A stretch of DNA of 37,553 bases from an uncultured Flavobacteriaceae bacterium. Lineage in GTDB: Bacteria; Bacteroidota; Bacteroidia; Flavobacteriales; Flavobacteriaceae. Every line of letters starts with the position of its first letter. The stretch's first letter is position 1. The stretch is from the NCBI GenBank assembly GCA_937901915.1, contig CALGUD010000022.1, positions 1-37,553 on the forward strand. Direction: 5' to 3'. Positions 15,155 through 24,553 of this stretch are shown here, piece after piece. The notes under the pieces were generated by a model, which was not told where the DNA came from, did not search any database, and was given only the letters and a program-made list of their open reading frames with translations. The position numbers and the translations under genes are program-made.

Positions 15155-16279
15155 TTATCCTTTTATTCTTTTTTTCCTGTTGGTTTCATAATCTTCAAAA
15201 ATCATTTCACCCAATCCCTGCAGACCGGTATAAAATGCTTTACCCTGATTGGCTTCTGTAAAATGTCTTACAAACTGCATGAGATAAGGGTCCTGTGCAA
15301 TCATAAACGTGGTAATGGGAATGCGTAGTTTCCGTGCCTGCCGTGCTGTATTATAGCATTTCTCAACAATATACTGATCCAGGCCTACACTATTCATATA
15401 ATACGTACCATCGGGTTTACGAATACAACTCGGTTTTCCGTCGGTAATCATAAAAATTTGTTTGTTGGTATTTCGTTTTCTTCTTAGTAAATCCATAGCC
15501 AACTGTAAACCGGCAACTGTATTGGTATGAAAAGGCCCTACTTTCAGATATGGTAGATCTTTTATAGATATTGGCCAGGCATCATTGCCAAATACAATAA
15601 TATCGAGTGTATCTTTCGGATATCGGGTCGTTATTAATTCTGCCAGGGCCATTGCTACTTTTTTGGCGGGTGTTATCCTGTCTTCGCCATATAAAATCAT
15701 GCTATGGCTTATATCTATCATAAGCACCGTACTCATCTGGGCTTTAAAGTGTGTTTCCTCTACAACAAGGTCATCTTCGGTCATATTAAAACCCTCTATC
15801 CCATTATGCACCTGGGCATTTTTAAGACTTTCTGTCATTGAGATCCTTTCTAAGGCATCTCCAAACCTGTATTCCCGGAAATCACCTGTGTGTTCATCCC
15901 CCTGTCCGGCATGCTTTGTTCTGTGATTTCCCGCTGCGCTTTTCTTTATTTTTCCAAAAATCTGCTCAAGCGCCTGTTGCCTTATAGCACGTTCTGTTTT
16001 TGCAGTAATGGCCATACCCCCGGTACCATCATCATCAATTTCTTCCCGGATATACCCTTTTCTTTTTAAGTCTTCAATAAAATTATCTATTGTATAATCT
16101 TCATCTGTAAGCTTATATTCATTGTCCAATTCCCGCAACCAGTCCAGCGCCTCGTCCAAATCTCCTGAAGTGTGCGTGATTAACTCCTTAAAAATGTCAA
16201 AAAGTTTATCAAACGGGGACTGATCAGGTGCTTCATATTTATTGAAGATAAAACCTTTCTTTTTTTGTTTTGAATTCAT
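15155..16279 (-). CDS. vWA-domain protein, partner of the AAA+ ATPase
   Basis: The 374-residue product has a helical N-terminal part (1-180) and a von Willebrand factor A domain (about 182-350). The metal-ion-dependent adhesion site is complete: D189, S191 and S193 in DISHS, a threonine in NTVAGLQL, and an aspartate in MITDGKPS. It resembles the D-type subunits that work with MoxR or magnesium-chelatase-like AAA+ ATPases. It is the first gene of the minus-strand run vWA - AAA+ - small membrane protein - ABC ATPase, so it probably selects or presents the target of the ATPase. It has no signal peptide and is cytoplasmic. Confidence 0.85.
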   Translation of the reverse strand: MNSKQKKKGFIFNKYEAPDQSPFDKLFDIFKELITHTSGDLDEALDWLRELDNEYKLTDEDYTIDNFIEDLKRKGYIREEIDDDGTGGMAITAKTERAIRQQALEQIFGKIKKSAAGNHRTKHAGQGDEHTGDFREYRFGDALERISMTESLKNAQVHNGIEGFNMTEDDLVVEETHFKAQMSTVLMIDISHSMILYGEDRITPAKKVAMALAELITTRYPKDTLDIIVFGNDAWPISIKDLPYLKVGPFHTNTVAGLQLAMDLLRRKRNTNKQIFMITDGKPSCIRKPDGTYYMNSVGLDQYIVEKCYNTARQARKLRIPITTFMIAQDPYLMQFVRHFTEANQGKAFYTGLQGLGEMIFEDYETNRKKRIKG

Positions 16280-16509
16280 AGCACCTTAAAAATACTACAT
16301 TTTTATGTAAATGACTATTGATAGAGCGTTTCAGCAAATTAAAATTTTGTTAATTAAAAGGCGACTAAAAGTACCTCCGTCATTATTTGTTATAAATCTT
16401 ATTGTAAAATTTCTCTGCTTATCAAAGTATTCCCTATAAGAAATTAAGGGGATAAATCCCCCCTATTAGTTATGTCCTATTTGTTTAACTTGAAAGCTTT
16501 TGTTTAAGC

Positions 16510-18225
16510 ATGGAAAATAAAAAATTTAAGTTGTGCCTCACAATGGCAGGAGCCGTTTCTGCAGGTGCTTATACCGGGGGGGTATTAGATTATTTACTGG
16601 AAACTTTAGATTTATGGGAAAAAGCTAAAAATAAAAATCGTGAATTAGGTGAGAATCATCCGGATTATGATCCTTCTGTTCCCATGCATGATGTGGAGAT
16701 AGATGTGATAAGCGGTGCATCAGCAGGTGGTATTACCGGCACGTTATCTCTTTTAAGTGTATTGGATGTAAACCACAAGTTTGTAAATGAATCAAATCCG
16801 GAGGGAAAAAACAACCTCTTCTACCAAAGTTGGGTAGAAATGGCTGATGATGATAAAAGCAAAACGCTTACCAAACTATTAAGCGTGAAGGACCTGGTTA
16901 AAGGAAAAAAACCTGAAGCACTTTTAAATACAGATGCCCTGGAAATTATTGCAAACAATGCTTTAAAAATTAACAAGGCCGTTCAATATCCCAGTTACAT
17001 ATCAAAAAGCCTTGACCTTGTACTTACCGCTACTAATTTGCGGGGAATAAACTTCAAAATTAATTTTAGCGGATTAGATGAAGGTTCGTCAAGTATAATT
17101 ACAAGCCATGGCGGATTTTTCAGGTATAAAGTTAAAAATGAACTGTTTGAAAGGGGTGTTCCTGATAATGAAAATAGTTTGTATTATGTTTTAGACCTGA
17201 ACGAAAGCCAGGACATTCAGTATCTCAGGGATGCTACCCTAAGTACTGCTGCTTTTCCCATCGGTTTAAAATCCAGGGAAGTTTCAATATCAAAAAAATA
17301 CATAGAACGGTACCCTAAATATCTTTTTGGGATCCGAAAAGGTATTACAGCTGTTATAGATGAAAATGAAGAGGTTTACAAATTCAATTCCATAGACGGC
17401 GGACTTATAAATAACGAGCCTTTTGCTATCGGGTTGAAAATTTTGAAAGAGAAAAACCCCGGAATAAAGGATAACCATGCCGTTATTATGGTAGATCCGT
17501 TTCCAAACCAGGACCATGAAACTACAGAACCTGTTGAACATAACATGATCTCTGTGGCCAAAGGAATGTTTAAGGCCCTAAGGAACCAGGTGATGTTTAA
17601 CCAGGATGGAATATTGGATGCTCTTTCTTTAAATAACAGAACCCGGTTTTTAATTGCACCCAGCAGAAAAGAAAAGGTAAATGGGGTGTGGAAACGGACA
17701 AGTAATAGCCTTGCCTCTGCACCCATAAGTGGTTTTGCAGGGTTTTTAGATAAGTCGTTCAGAAAACATGATTTTGAATTGGGCAGAAAAAATTGTCAGG
17801 CTTTTTTGCGTTATTATTTTTCTGTTGAAAAAGATAAGATAGAACAGCGCCTTGGTACTAAAGTAACTAAAGAAGCTTTGGACCGATTTTCTTACTCAGA
17901 TCCACCTAAGGATATAACAGGAAATTTTTATTTCCCCATTATTCCGGACATGAAAGTAGCCAAAGCTTTCAACACTTCTTTTGACAGCAGTAGCTATGGA
18001 AAAGGTGCAGATATCCCCTTTCCTGAATACCCTTCTTTTTCTTTGAAAAATTTTGAGAATGAATATAAAAAACTGTTACAAAAAAGGGTAAGGGGTATCG
18101 TGAATGGTTTCTCCGGAAGCTGGTTTCTATCTTTAGGTTTCAGGATGTTTTTTCAGAAGAAAGTATACAAGCAAATTATAAAAACCATTGAGGGATCATT
18201 AAAAGAAGCGGGGTTGTTGAAATGA
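16510..18225 (+). CDS. Patatin-like phospholipase
   Basis: The 571-residue product carries the patatin catalytic dyad. The nucleophile is S71 in GASAGG (69-74) and the partner is D296 in IDGGLINNEPF. The oxyanion-hole glycines lie near the N-terminus in TMAGAVSAGAYTGGVLDY. These proteins hydrolyse acyl esters of phospholipids. The chain is longer than a minimal patatin domain, with a helical C-terminal extension that ends in a hydrophobic patch near SGSWFLSLGFRMFF, perhaps for membrane contact. No signal peptide is present. It is divergent from the vWA gene (230-bp gap) and stands alone. Confidence 0.88.
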   Translation: MENKKFKLCLTMAGAVSAGAYTGGVLDYLLETLDLWEKAKNKNRELGENHPDYDPSVPMHDVEIDVISGASAGGITGTLSLLSVLDVNHKFVNESNPEGKNNLFYQSWVEMADDDKSKTLTKLLSVKDLVKGKKPEALLNTDALEIIANNALKINKAVQYPSYISKSLDLVLTATNLRGINFKINFSGLDEGSSSIITSHGGFFRYKVKNELFERGVPDNENSLYYVLDLNESQDIQYLRDATLSTAAFPIGLKSREVSISKKYIERYPKYLFGIRKGITAVIDENEEVYKFNSIDGGLINNEPFAIGLKILKEKNPGIKDNHAVIMVDPFPNQDHETTEPVEHNMISVAKGMFKALRNQVMFNQDGILDALSLNNRTRFLIAPSRKEKVNGVWKRTSNSLASAPISGFAGFLDKSFRKHDFELGRKNCQAFLRYYFSVEKDKIEQRLGTKVTKEALDRFSYSDPPKDITGNFYFPIIPDMKVAKAFNTSFDSSSYGKGADIPFPEYPSFSLKNFENEYKKLLQKRVRGIVNGFSGSWFLSLGFRMFFQKKVYKQIIKTIEGSLKEAGLLK

Positions 18226-18335
18226 TAGGATATGATATTTGGTTTTTTTGATCTTGATAAGAGGAAAGAGAAATTAATAAAAATGATTCTTTTTTGCCCC
18301 TCCTTTTATAGAATAGAATTCATTTAGGGCTTTTT

Positions 18336-18431
18336 TCTTACCCTTTAGGGCTAGGGAAAAAGAAAAAAGCCAGCAGGAAAGTTGAAATAATTTCCTTTGC
18401 CCCAACCCTAAAGGGCGTGGAAATTATTTTT
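18336..18431. repeat. Intergenic hairpin repeat, family 2, copy A (inverted)
   Basis: This about 96-bp element begins with TCTTACCCTTTAGGG and shares its first 33 bases with the reverse complement of 37236-37268. It then contains CCCTAAAGGG at the far side, so the two CCCTTTAGGG-type cores can pair into a long hairpin. Two more copies lie near the right edge. It fills most of the gap between the phospholipase and the ElaA-like gene. Confidence 0.7.
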
Positions 18432-18454
18432 GTAAATCAATGAAAAATTATTCG

Positions 18455-18907
18455 TTACTTCTTTTCGTCTTTTACCATACAAACATGAGGAATCCCGTCT
18501 TCAAGATATTCTTCCCCCTGTTTAGAAAAACCATGGGATTGATAAAATTTCTCCAGGTATTTTTGAGCAGATATTTTAATTCCGGTTTCATTAAAAATGT
18601 TATGTATTGCATCTATTGAAGCTTTCATTATATCATGTCCGTATCCATACTTTCTTTCAGTTTTTTTAACAACAACCCTGCCTATACTTGCCATATCAAA
18701 ATAATCATTGGGTCTAAAAATCCTGGCATAAGCAACTATATTACTTTCCTTAATCCCTAAAATATGGACAGCCTTTTCATCTTTACCGTCTATGTCCTGA
18801 TACACGCAATTCTGCTCAACCACAAACACTTCACTCCGTAAACCTAAAATTTGATACAGTTCTAATTGGGTAAGGTCTTTAAATACTTTTGTTTTAATAT
18901 CTATCAT
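18455..18907 (-). CDS. ElaA-like GNAT acetyltransferase
   Basis: The 150-residue product matches the ElaA branch of GNAT proteins. It has LGLRSEVFVVEQNCVYQDIDGKD near residues 22-44, then YARIFRP, the acetyl-CoA-binding strand IGRVVVKKTERKYGYGHDIM, and a C-terminal YLEKFYQSHGF-x7-Y-x-EDGIPHVCM block that is diagnostic of the group. The natural substrate is not established. It is separated by a single base from the upstream cation efflux gene, so both belong to the rpiB transcript. Confidence 0.88.
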   Translation of the reverse strand: MIDIKTKVFKDLTQLELYQILGLRSEVFVVEQNCVYQDIDGKDEKAVHILGIKESNIVAYARIFRPNDYFDMASIGRVVVKKTERKYGYGHDIMKASIDAIHNIFNETGIKISAQKYLEKFYQSHGFSKQGEEYLEDGIPHVCMVKDEKK

Positions 18908-18908
18908 T

Positions 18909-19823
18909 TTAATCCTGAACTATATAATCCTTAGGGTCTTTTTTATTAAATTCCGGTTGTATGGTTACATGGTTTATTTGAAAGTCGTTATGTAGAATTT
19001 CCTCTATTTTCTGTAAAATGGTATCAAATTCAGTAAGTGTGATATCTTTTTTAAAATCCAGATGTGCTTCCAGGTGTAATTCATCATCATTTAAACACCA
19101 AACATGTATATGATGGAGTTTATTTACCTCTTTAATCTGATGTACTGCTTCTACAAGCTGTTTTATATTTATATGCTCGGGGGTAAAAAGCATTAGCATT
19201 TTAGTTGACTTTTTTAAAAGGTCTAACCCAACATACACCAGATAAACCGCTATTAAAAAGGTGAGCAAACTGTCTATCCAGTAAATTTTATAAAACTTCA
19301 TGAGTAAACCACCTATTAAAACAGCTACGCTTGCCATCATATCTGTAAATAAATGTAAGTAAGCAGAACGCATATTTATGTTTTTTTCGGCTGCGTTTTT
19401 TAGCAATATAACACTGAGTCCATTTGCTACTATTCCAAGAAATGAAAGCCATATTACTATACCTGATGCTATTTCCTGTGGATCTAAAAATCTTTTTACG
19501 GATTCTATAATAAGTAAAACGGCAATAATGATTAAGGTTGTGGCATTTACAAATGCGGCTATGATTTCTGCCCTTTTATACCCAAATGTTTTATTGGTTG
19601 AAGCTTTTCTTTTAGAAAGTAACCTGGCAAAATAACTTATTACTAATGATATAACATCCGAAAAGTTGTGTAAGGCATCTGAAAGTAATGCAAGACTGCC
19701 TGAAACTATACCTCCTATAATCTGAGATACGGTTATGAGAATGTTCAGGAATATGGAAATTAAAAGATTTCTTCCCTGTAAATCCTTTAAGTGAGTATGC
19801 TCATGGTTATGATTGTTATCCAC
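18909..19823 (-). CDS. Cation diffusion facilitator, CzcD/ZitB type
   Basis: The 304-residue product is a proton-coupled divalent cation exporter of the inner membrane, most likely for zinc. It has a His-rich N-terminus (NHNHEHTH), six membrane helices and a cytoplasmic C-terminal domain. The transport-site residues are both present as H-x3-D: H52/D56 in HNFSD (helix 2) and H157/D161 in HLFTD (helix 5). That pair is typical of zinc-transporting members. The start is GTG at 19823; no in-frame ATG fits better. It lies 22 bp after rpiB and 1 bp before the ElaA-like gene. No metal-responsive operator was recognised. Confidence 0.92.
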   Translation of the reverse strand: MDNNHNHEHTHLKDLQGRNLLISIFLNILITVSQIIGGIVSGSLALLSDALHNFSDVISLVISYFARLLSKRKASTNKTFGYKRAEIIAAFVNATTLIIIAVLLIIESVKRFLDPQEIASGIVIWLSFLGIVANGLSVILLKNAAEKNINMRSAYLHLFTDMMASVAVLIGGLLMKFYKIYWIDSLLTFLIAVYLVYVGLDLLKKSTKMLMLFTPEHINIKQLVEAVHQIKEVNKLHHIHVWCLNDDELHLEAHLDFKKDITLTEFDTILQKIEEILHNDFQINHVTIQPEFNKKDPKDYIVQD

Positions 19824-19845
19824 ATTTTACCTGTTATTAACTGTA

Positions 19846-20289
19846 TTAACAACTTATTGGAATCTTGTCTATTCTTGTTTTATGACGGCCACCTTCAAAC
19901 TTCGTATTTAAAAAAACCTGTACCATTTCAATTACTTGTGGAATACTTGTATATCTGGATGGTATACATAATACATTTGCATTGTTATGGGAACGGGATA
20001 ATTCTACAATTTCTTTATTCCAGCATAAACCGGCACGAATATTTTTATATTTATTTGCAGTCATAGCTACCCCATTACCGCTTCCACAAATCAATATACC
20101 AAAATCTGCTGCGCCTTCATCAACATCCTTAGCCACAGGATGTACAAAATCAGGATAATCAACGCTATCCGGATTATCTGTTCCATAGTTTGTTACGTTA
20201 ATGCCTTCCGATTTTAAATAATCTAAAACAGCAAATTTATATTCCGGACCTGCATGGTCATTTCCTATAACAACTTTCATTTTTTTCAT
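19846..20289 (-). CDS. rpiB: Ribose-5-phosphate isomerase B
   Basis: The 147-residue product interconverts ribose 5-phosphate and ribulose 5-phosphate in the pentose phosphate pathway. It has the family's usual length and motifs: IGNDHAGPEYK near the N-terminus (D11, H12), the active-site Cys68 in ICGSGNG, and the CWNKEIVELSRSHNNANVL block. A second possible start lies three codons in (MKVV). It is the first gene of a minus-strand operon with the cation exporter and the ElaA-like gene. A TACCTTTG promoter element sits 13 nt upstream of the ATG. Confidence 0.95.
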   Translation of the reverse strand: MKKMKVVIGNDHAGPEYKFAVLDYLKSEGINVTNYGTDNPDSVDYPDFVHPVAKDVDEGAADFGILICGSGNGVAMTANKYKNIRAGLCWNKEIVELSRSHNNANVLCIPSRYTSIPQVIEMVQVFLNTKFEGGRHKTRIDKIPISC

Positions 20290-20302
20290 ATTTTTATTAA
20301 TA

Positions 20303-20310
20303 CAAAGGTA
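20303..20310 (-). promoter_or_regulatory. Promoter element of the rpiB operon (TACCTTTG)
   Basis: CAAAGGTA on the plus strand reads TACCTTTG on the minus strand, a match to TAnnTTTG. It lies 13 nt before the rpiB start, which leaves a very short leader. A -33 element was not clear. Confidence 0.5.
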
Positions 20311-20988
20311 ATAAATAGCTTTTAGTCATGATATAAACAGCCTTGTTTATTTTATTTTATAAAGAGCTTAAAATCAACCCTCTATTAATTACCTGAATTG
20401 TTAATATCCGGTAACAAAAATGTATCAATTTTTTTTGGTTTTCAGAATTAAACTGCCTTATATAAATTTATATGGATTGGCTTTCTTTTTTTATGATTTT
20501 TTCTAAGGTATTTATACCGTTGAAAAAGGATTTTATGAACAGCTTTTTTATGGAAAAATTATCAAAAGTTATATGTTAGTATAGGTTGTTGACAACTGTT
20601 AATAACTGAATTAAAAGGTTTAAAAACTAAGATATTAGATAGTATTTAACTTGTTCATTTTTATGTATAATTTTCAATAAATCATAATTCAAAATTAATT
20701 TAAAAGAAGTTTTCTCTACTATTAACATACCATCATAATCAACATGTTTTTTAAAATTTAAATAGAAAAAAATAATAGTATATAATAATAGTTAATAACT
20801 CATTAAGATTAACAAAAAAAAGAATTTGTATAATAGAGGAATAACCTAAAAATTATTCTCAGGTTTTAGATTAAAATCTTTTATAGGCTAAGTTTTTTCA
20901 AATTTTAATGTGAAACATAATTATTTGCTCTTAATTATTCATCTTCTTTCTATTTATTCGTAATTTTCAGCATAATTGAAAATTTACT
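20311..20988. other. AT-rich intergenic region between rpiB and rnr
   Basis: This roughly 680-bp gap separates divergent operons and contains no convincing reading frame, tRNA or rRNA. It is very AT-rich, with runs such as AGAAAAAAATAATAGTATAT, and has no long repeat. Its length is unusual for this window. It may hold two promoter regions, upstream regulatory sites or an unrecognised RNA. Confidence 0.5.
20961..20968 (+). promoter_or_regulatory. Possible rnr promoter element (TAATTTTC)
   Basis: TAATTTTC differs from TAnnTTTG only in the last base and ends 20 nt before the rnr ATG. It is weak evidence on its own. Confidence 0.3.
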
Positions 20989-23172
20989 ATGTCCAGAAAT
21001 AAAAAGCGAGACCAAGACCAGAAAAAAAATGAAATTACTAAAGGAATATTTTCAGTATTAGAAGCAGATCCTTCACAATCATTTAATTATAAACAAATAG
21101 CGTCTAAACTCGGAATAGAAGATACTACCGGAAGAAATCTTCTTATTAAAAAATTAGGCCAGCTCAGCGAAAAGAAAAGAATTGAAGAAATAGAAAAAGG
21201 TAAGTATAAAATCATACCTAGTAAAAATTATTTTGAAGGCGTTATTGAAGTTACCGGTAGAGGAAACGCTTATGTGGTTTGTGAAGAGTTAGATAATGAT
21301 GTTTTTATACCTTCATCTTTTATAAATAAAGCATTTCATGGTGATAAAGTGCAGGTTTATGTTTTTCCCAAAAGAAAAGGAAAAACTAAATTAGAAGGTG
21401 AAATTACGAAAATAATAGAACGTAAAAAAACAACTTTTGTAGGGGTGGTTCAAATGCAAAAGAACTATGCTTTTGTTATTACTTCTGATTTTAGAATGTA
21501 TACTGACATTTTCGTTTCAAAAAGTAACCTTGGAAAAGCAGAGCATGGAGATAAAGTACTGGTTGAAATTACGGAATGGCCGGACAAGGCAGATTCGCCT
21601 TTTGGTAAAATAATTGATGTTTTTGGAAAACCCGGGGAACAGGATACCGAAATGCATGCTATTCTTTCAGAATATGGCTTACCTTATACATTTCCTGAAG
21701 ACGTTGAGCATTTTGCCAATAAAATTGATACTTCAATAAAAGAAGAAGAAATTGCCAAAAGAAGGGATATGCGTAATGTATTAACCTTTACAATTGATCC
21801 CAAAGATGCTAAAGATTTTGATGATGCATTATCTTTTCAAAAACTTGATAATGGTAATTTTGAAACAGGAATACATATAGCAGATGTTGCACATTACGTA
21901 CTGCCTGGTACTATTCTTGATGAAGAAGCATATAACAGGGCTACTTCGGTTTATTTGGTAGACAGGGTTGTACCGATGCTTCCTGAAATATTATCAAATA
22001 ATGCCTGTTCATTAAGGCCAAATGAAGAAAAATATACTTTTTCTGCGGTTTTTGAAATGAATGATAAGGGCGATGTATTAAATCAATGGTTTGGAAGAAC
22101 TGTTACCTATTCAGACAGGAGATTTGCTTATGAAGAAGCACAATCTATTATTGAAACCGAAAGCAATGTGATTCCGGAAAATCTTTCAATTACAGGAAAA
22201 GAATATGTAGTAGAAAATGAAATTGTAAGTGCAGTTTTAACAATGAATGAAATTGCCGAAATTATGAGGGAAAAGCGCATGAGAGCCGGGGCAATATCTT
22301 TTGATAAGATTGAAGTTAAGTTTATTTTAGATGAAAATGATGTCCCTCAGGGAGTTTATTTTAAAGAGGCAAAGGAAGCCAATAAACTTATTGAAGAGTT
22401 TATGTTACTGGCTAACAGAAAAGTTGCGGCATATATAGGGAAACAGAAAAAAACTTTTGTTTACAGAATACATGATGATCCGGATCCAGAAAAATTGATG
22501 CAACTCAATGGGGTTATCTCAAAGTTTGGTTATAGCATAAATATGAAAAGTAAAGATACCATATCCAGTTCATTGAATTCGCTGTTAAAAGAGGTGCAGG
22601 GAAAAAAAGAACAGAATTTGGTCGACACATTGGCTATTCGAACTATGAGTAAAGCAGTTTATACCACAGATAACATTGGACACTATGGACTGGCTTTTGA
22701 TTACTACACGCATTTTACATCGCCAATAAGAAGGTATCCTGATATTATGGTACACAGGTTGCTTCAACTTTATTTAGACAAGGGAGGCTCTGTTAAAGCA
22801 GATGTTTATGAAGAAAAATGTAAGCATTCAACAAATAGGGAAATCCTTGCCACGAATGCTGAACGTGATTCTATAAAGTATATGCAGATAAAGTTTATGG
22901 AAGATCACAAAGAACAGGAATTTGTCGGTGTTATTTCCGGAGTAACTGAATGGGGCATTTATGTAGAGATTATTGAAAACAAATGCGAGGGAATGGTCCG
23001 GATAAGAGAAATAAAGGACGATTATTATGTGTTTGACGAAAAACAGTATGCTCTTGTTGGAGAGGTAACCAAAAACATGTATCAATTAGGTGATGAGGTT
23101 GTTGTAAAGGTAAAAAAGACAGATCTTATTAAACGTCATTTGGACTTTGACCTGATAGGAGTTAGAGAATAA
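20989..23172 (+). CDS. rnr: Ribonuclease R
   Basis: The 727-residue product is a 3'-5' exoribonuclease that degrades structured RNA. The order is family-typical: N-terminal winged helix (about 14-68), two cold-shock-like OB folds (about 70-215), the RNB catalytic domain (about 255-590) and a C-terminal S1 domain (about 640-722, VGVISGVTEWGIYVEI). The metal-binding aspartates lie in IDPKDAKDFDDALS (D270 to D279). The HFTSPIRRYPDIMVHR block near 580 is the conserved RNB end. It heads a plus-strand unit with two downstream genes, spaced 20 bp and 3 bp. Confidence 0.95.
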   Translation: MSRNKKRDQDQKKNEITKGIFSVLEADPSQSFNYKQIASKLGIEDTTGRNLLIKKLGQLSEKKRIEEIEKGKYKIIPSKNYFEGVIEVTGRGNAYVVCEELDNDVFIPSSFINKAFHGDKVQVYVFPKRKGKTKLEGEITKIIERKKTTFVGVVQMQKNYAFVITSDFRMYTDIFVSKSNLGKAEHGDKVLVEITEWPDKADSPFGKIIDVFGKPGEQDTEMHAILSEYGLPYTFPEDVEHFANKIDTSIKEEEIAKRRDMRNVLTFTIDPKDAKDFDDALSFQKLDNGNFETGIHIADVAHYVLPGTILDEEAYNRATSVYLVDRVVPMLPEILSNNACSLRPNEEKYTFSAVFEMNDKGDVLNQWFGRTVTYSDRRFAYEEAQSIIETESNVIPENLSITGKEYVVENEIVSAVLTMNEIAEIMREKRMRAGAISFDKIEVKFILDENDVPQGVYFKEAKEANKLIEEFMLLANRKVAAYIGKQKKTFVYRIHDDPDPEKLMQLNGVISKFGYSINMKSKDTISSSLNSLLKEVQGKKEQNLVDTLAIRTMSKAVYTTDNIGHYGLAFDYYTHFTSPIRRYPDIMVHRLLQLYLDKGGSVKADVYEEKCKHSTNREILATNAERDSIKYMQIKFMEDHKEQEFVGVISGVTEWGIYVEIIENKCEGMVRIREIKDDYYVFDEKQYALVGEVTKNMYQLGDEVVVKVKKTDLIKRHLDFDLIGVRE

Positions 23173-23192
23173 ACATATCTAAATATAGTGGC

Positions 23193-23867
23193 ATGGGAAA
23201 ATTATTATTCACGAGTTTCTTTCTAATGTTTTATTTTGGTTTTTCCCAGGATGAAATTGTTTATGAAACAGACGACTTTTCAGAACTTAAAGTTTTTGAC
23301 GCCATTACAGTGAATCTTTTAAAATCCTTTGAAAATAAAGTAGTTGTTTATGGCGAGGATAGAGAAAAAGTAACAGTTGTAAATAATGGTGGTAGATTAA
23401 AGATCAGAATGCAAATTGATAAACTTTATGGTGGAAATAAAACGTATGTAGATGTACATTATTCCAAGTTTATGGATCTTATAGATGTTAATGAAGGGGC
23501 ATTTATATCATCCACCCAGGTGTTTCAACAAACTTATGTAAAATTAAGGGCACAGGAAGGAGGAGAAATTGACCTCGAACTTCAGGTTGATAAACTGGAT
23601 GCTAAAGTGGTTTCAGGTGGAAAAATTGAGGTTTCAGGTAAAGCATTAACTCAGGATATAGAGGCAAGATCAGGCGGGGAATACGATGCTGTTAAGCTTG
23701 AGAATGAACAAGCTAAGATAAACGTTATTGCAGGTGGTTTTGCATATGTAACCACGAGTGAATATATTGAGGCCAAGGTAAAAATGGGAGGGACAATTAA
23801 AATATATGGTAATCCCCGGGTTCTTGAAGAGACTATATTTCTGGGAGGAAATATATTAAAAATGTAA
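23193..23867 (+). CDS. GIN-domain (DUF2807) secreted protein
   Basis: The 224-residue product has an N-terminal signal peptide (MGKLLFTSFFLMFYFGFSQ). A repetitive beta-helix-like domain follows, with the FSELKVFDAITVNLLKS opening and glycine-spaced repeats (AQEGGEIDLE, VSGGKIEVSG, ARSGGEYDA, MGGTIKIYG). This is the putative auto-transporter adhesin head GIN domain, DUF2807, common in Bacteroidota and of unknown function. It should be periplasmic or on the cell surface. It is 20 bp after rnr and 3 bp before the LysE-type gene. Confidence 0.82.
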   Translation: MGKLLFTSFFLMFYFGFSQDEIVYETDDFSELKVFDAITVNLLKSFENKVVVYGEDREKVTVVNNGGRLKIRMQIDKLYGGNKTYVDVHYSKFMDLIDVNEGAFISSTQVFQQTYVKLRAQEGGEIDLELQVDKLDAKVVSGGKIEVSGKALTQDIEARSGGEYDAVKLENEQAKINVIAGGFAYVTTSEYIEAKVKMGGTIKIYGNPRVLEETIFLGGNILKM

Positions 23868-23870
23868 ATA

Positions 23871-24548
23871 ATGATGCAAGACATATTATCGGCTATACCC
23901 TGGGGCATTATATTGGCCTTTACTATAGGTCCGGTTTTCTTTGTGTTGTTAGAAACCAGTGCTATTAAAGGCTTCAGAGCAGGACTTACTTTTGATTTAG
24001 GGGTTATTCTAGCCGATATAGTTTTTATTTTAGCAGCTTTTCTGAGTACAAACCATTTGCTTGACAAAATTAAGCATGATCCTAAACTATTAATTCTGGG
24101 AGGTGTTGTATTAATTGCCTATGGCCTTACTTCTTATCTCAAAATCAGTAAATCTTTCAGAAGAATTGTAAGAGAGTATTACAAAGTTGAAATTAATAAG
24201 CGTTATGGTAAATTGTTTATTAAAGGTTTTTTATTAAACTTCATTAATATAGGAGTTTTAATCGGCTGGTTAGGCCTTATCATAATAGGAAATAGTATTA
24301 CGAGTTCTGAAAATGGGGTTAAAGTTTTTTTATTAACTGTTTTAGTTACTTATTTTATTGTTGATTTGATTAAAATAGCCTTGGCAAAAACCCTAAAAAA
24401 CCAGTTTACTCCCCGCAGGATTTTCAAAACTAAAAAGATAGTAAGCCTTATTATTTTGGCTTTTGGTGCATTACTTATTATACAAGGTTTTTTCCCTAAT
24501 GAAAAAGAAATGATCAGGGATGCCATTGAAGATATCAGGCACAAGTAG
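23871..24548 (+). CDS. LysE family transporter
   Basis: The 225-residue product is a six-helix inner-membrane exporter of the LysE/RhtB group, which exports amino acids or related compounds. The N-terminal signature IPWGIILAFTIGPVFFVLLE and the following KGFRAGLTFDLGVILADIVFI are typical. A basic cytoplasmic loop (FRRIVREYYKVEINKRYGK) splits the two halves. The substrate cannot be told from the sequence. It is last in the rnr unit, and its stop is only 5 bp from the stop of the convergent AsmA-like gene, leaving no room for a terminator. Confidence 0.88.
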   Translation: MMQDILSAIPWGIILAFTIGPVFFVLLETSAIKGFRAGLTFDLGVILADIVFILAAFLSTNHLLDKIKHDPKLLILGGVVLIAYGLTSYLKISKSFRRIVREYYKVEINKRYGKLFIKGFLLNFINIGVLIGWLGLIIIGNSITSSENGVKVFLLTVLVTYFIVDLIKIALAKTLKNQFTPRRIFKTKKIVSLIILAFGALLIIQGFFPNEKEMIRDAIEDIRHK

Positions 24549-24553
24549 AATTC

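Noticed and set aside
15585..15926. 113-residue plus-strand open frame
   Set aside because: It is the antisense of the vWA gene, whose MIDAS motif is intact.
19816..19824. Perfect DnaA box TTATCCACA
   Set aside because: It is the start of the cation exporter gene (GTG GAT AAC on the minus strand); no second box, AT-rich unwinding element or dnaA gene lies beside it.
20311..20988. Replication origin in the AT-rich gap
   Set aside because: No DnaA-box cluster is visible; the nearby parS pair suggests origin proximity but does not place the origin here.
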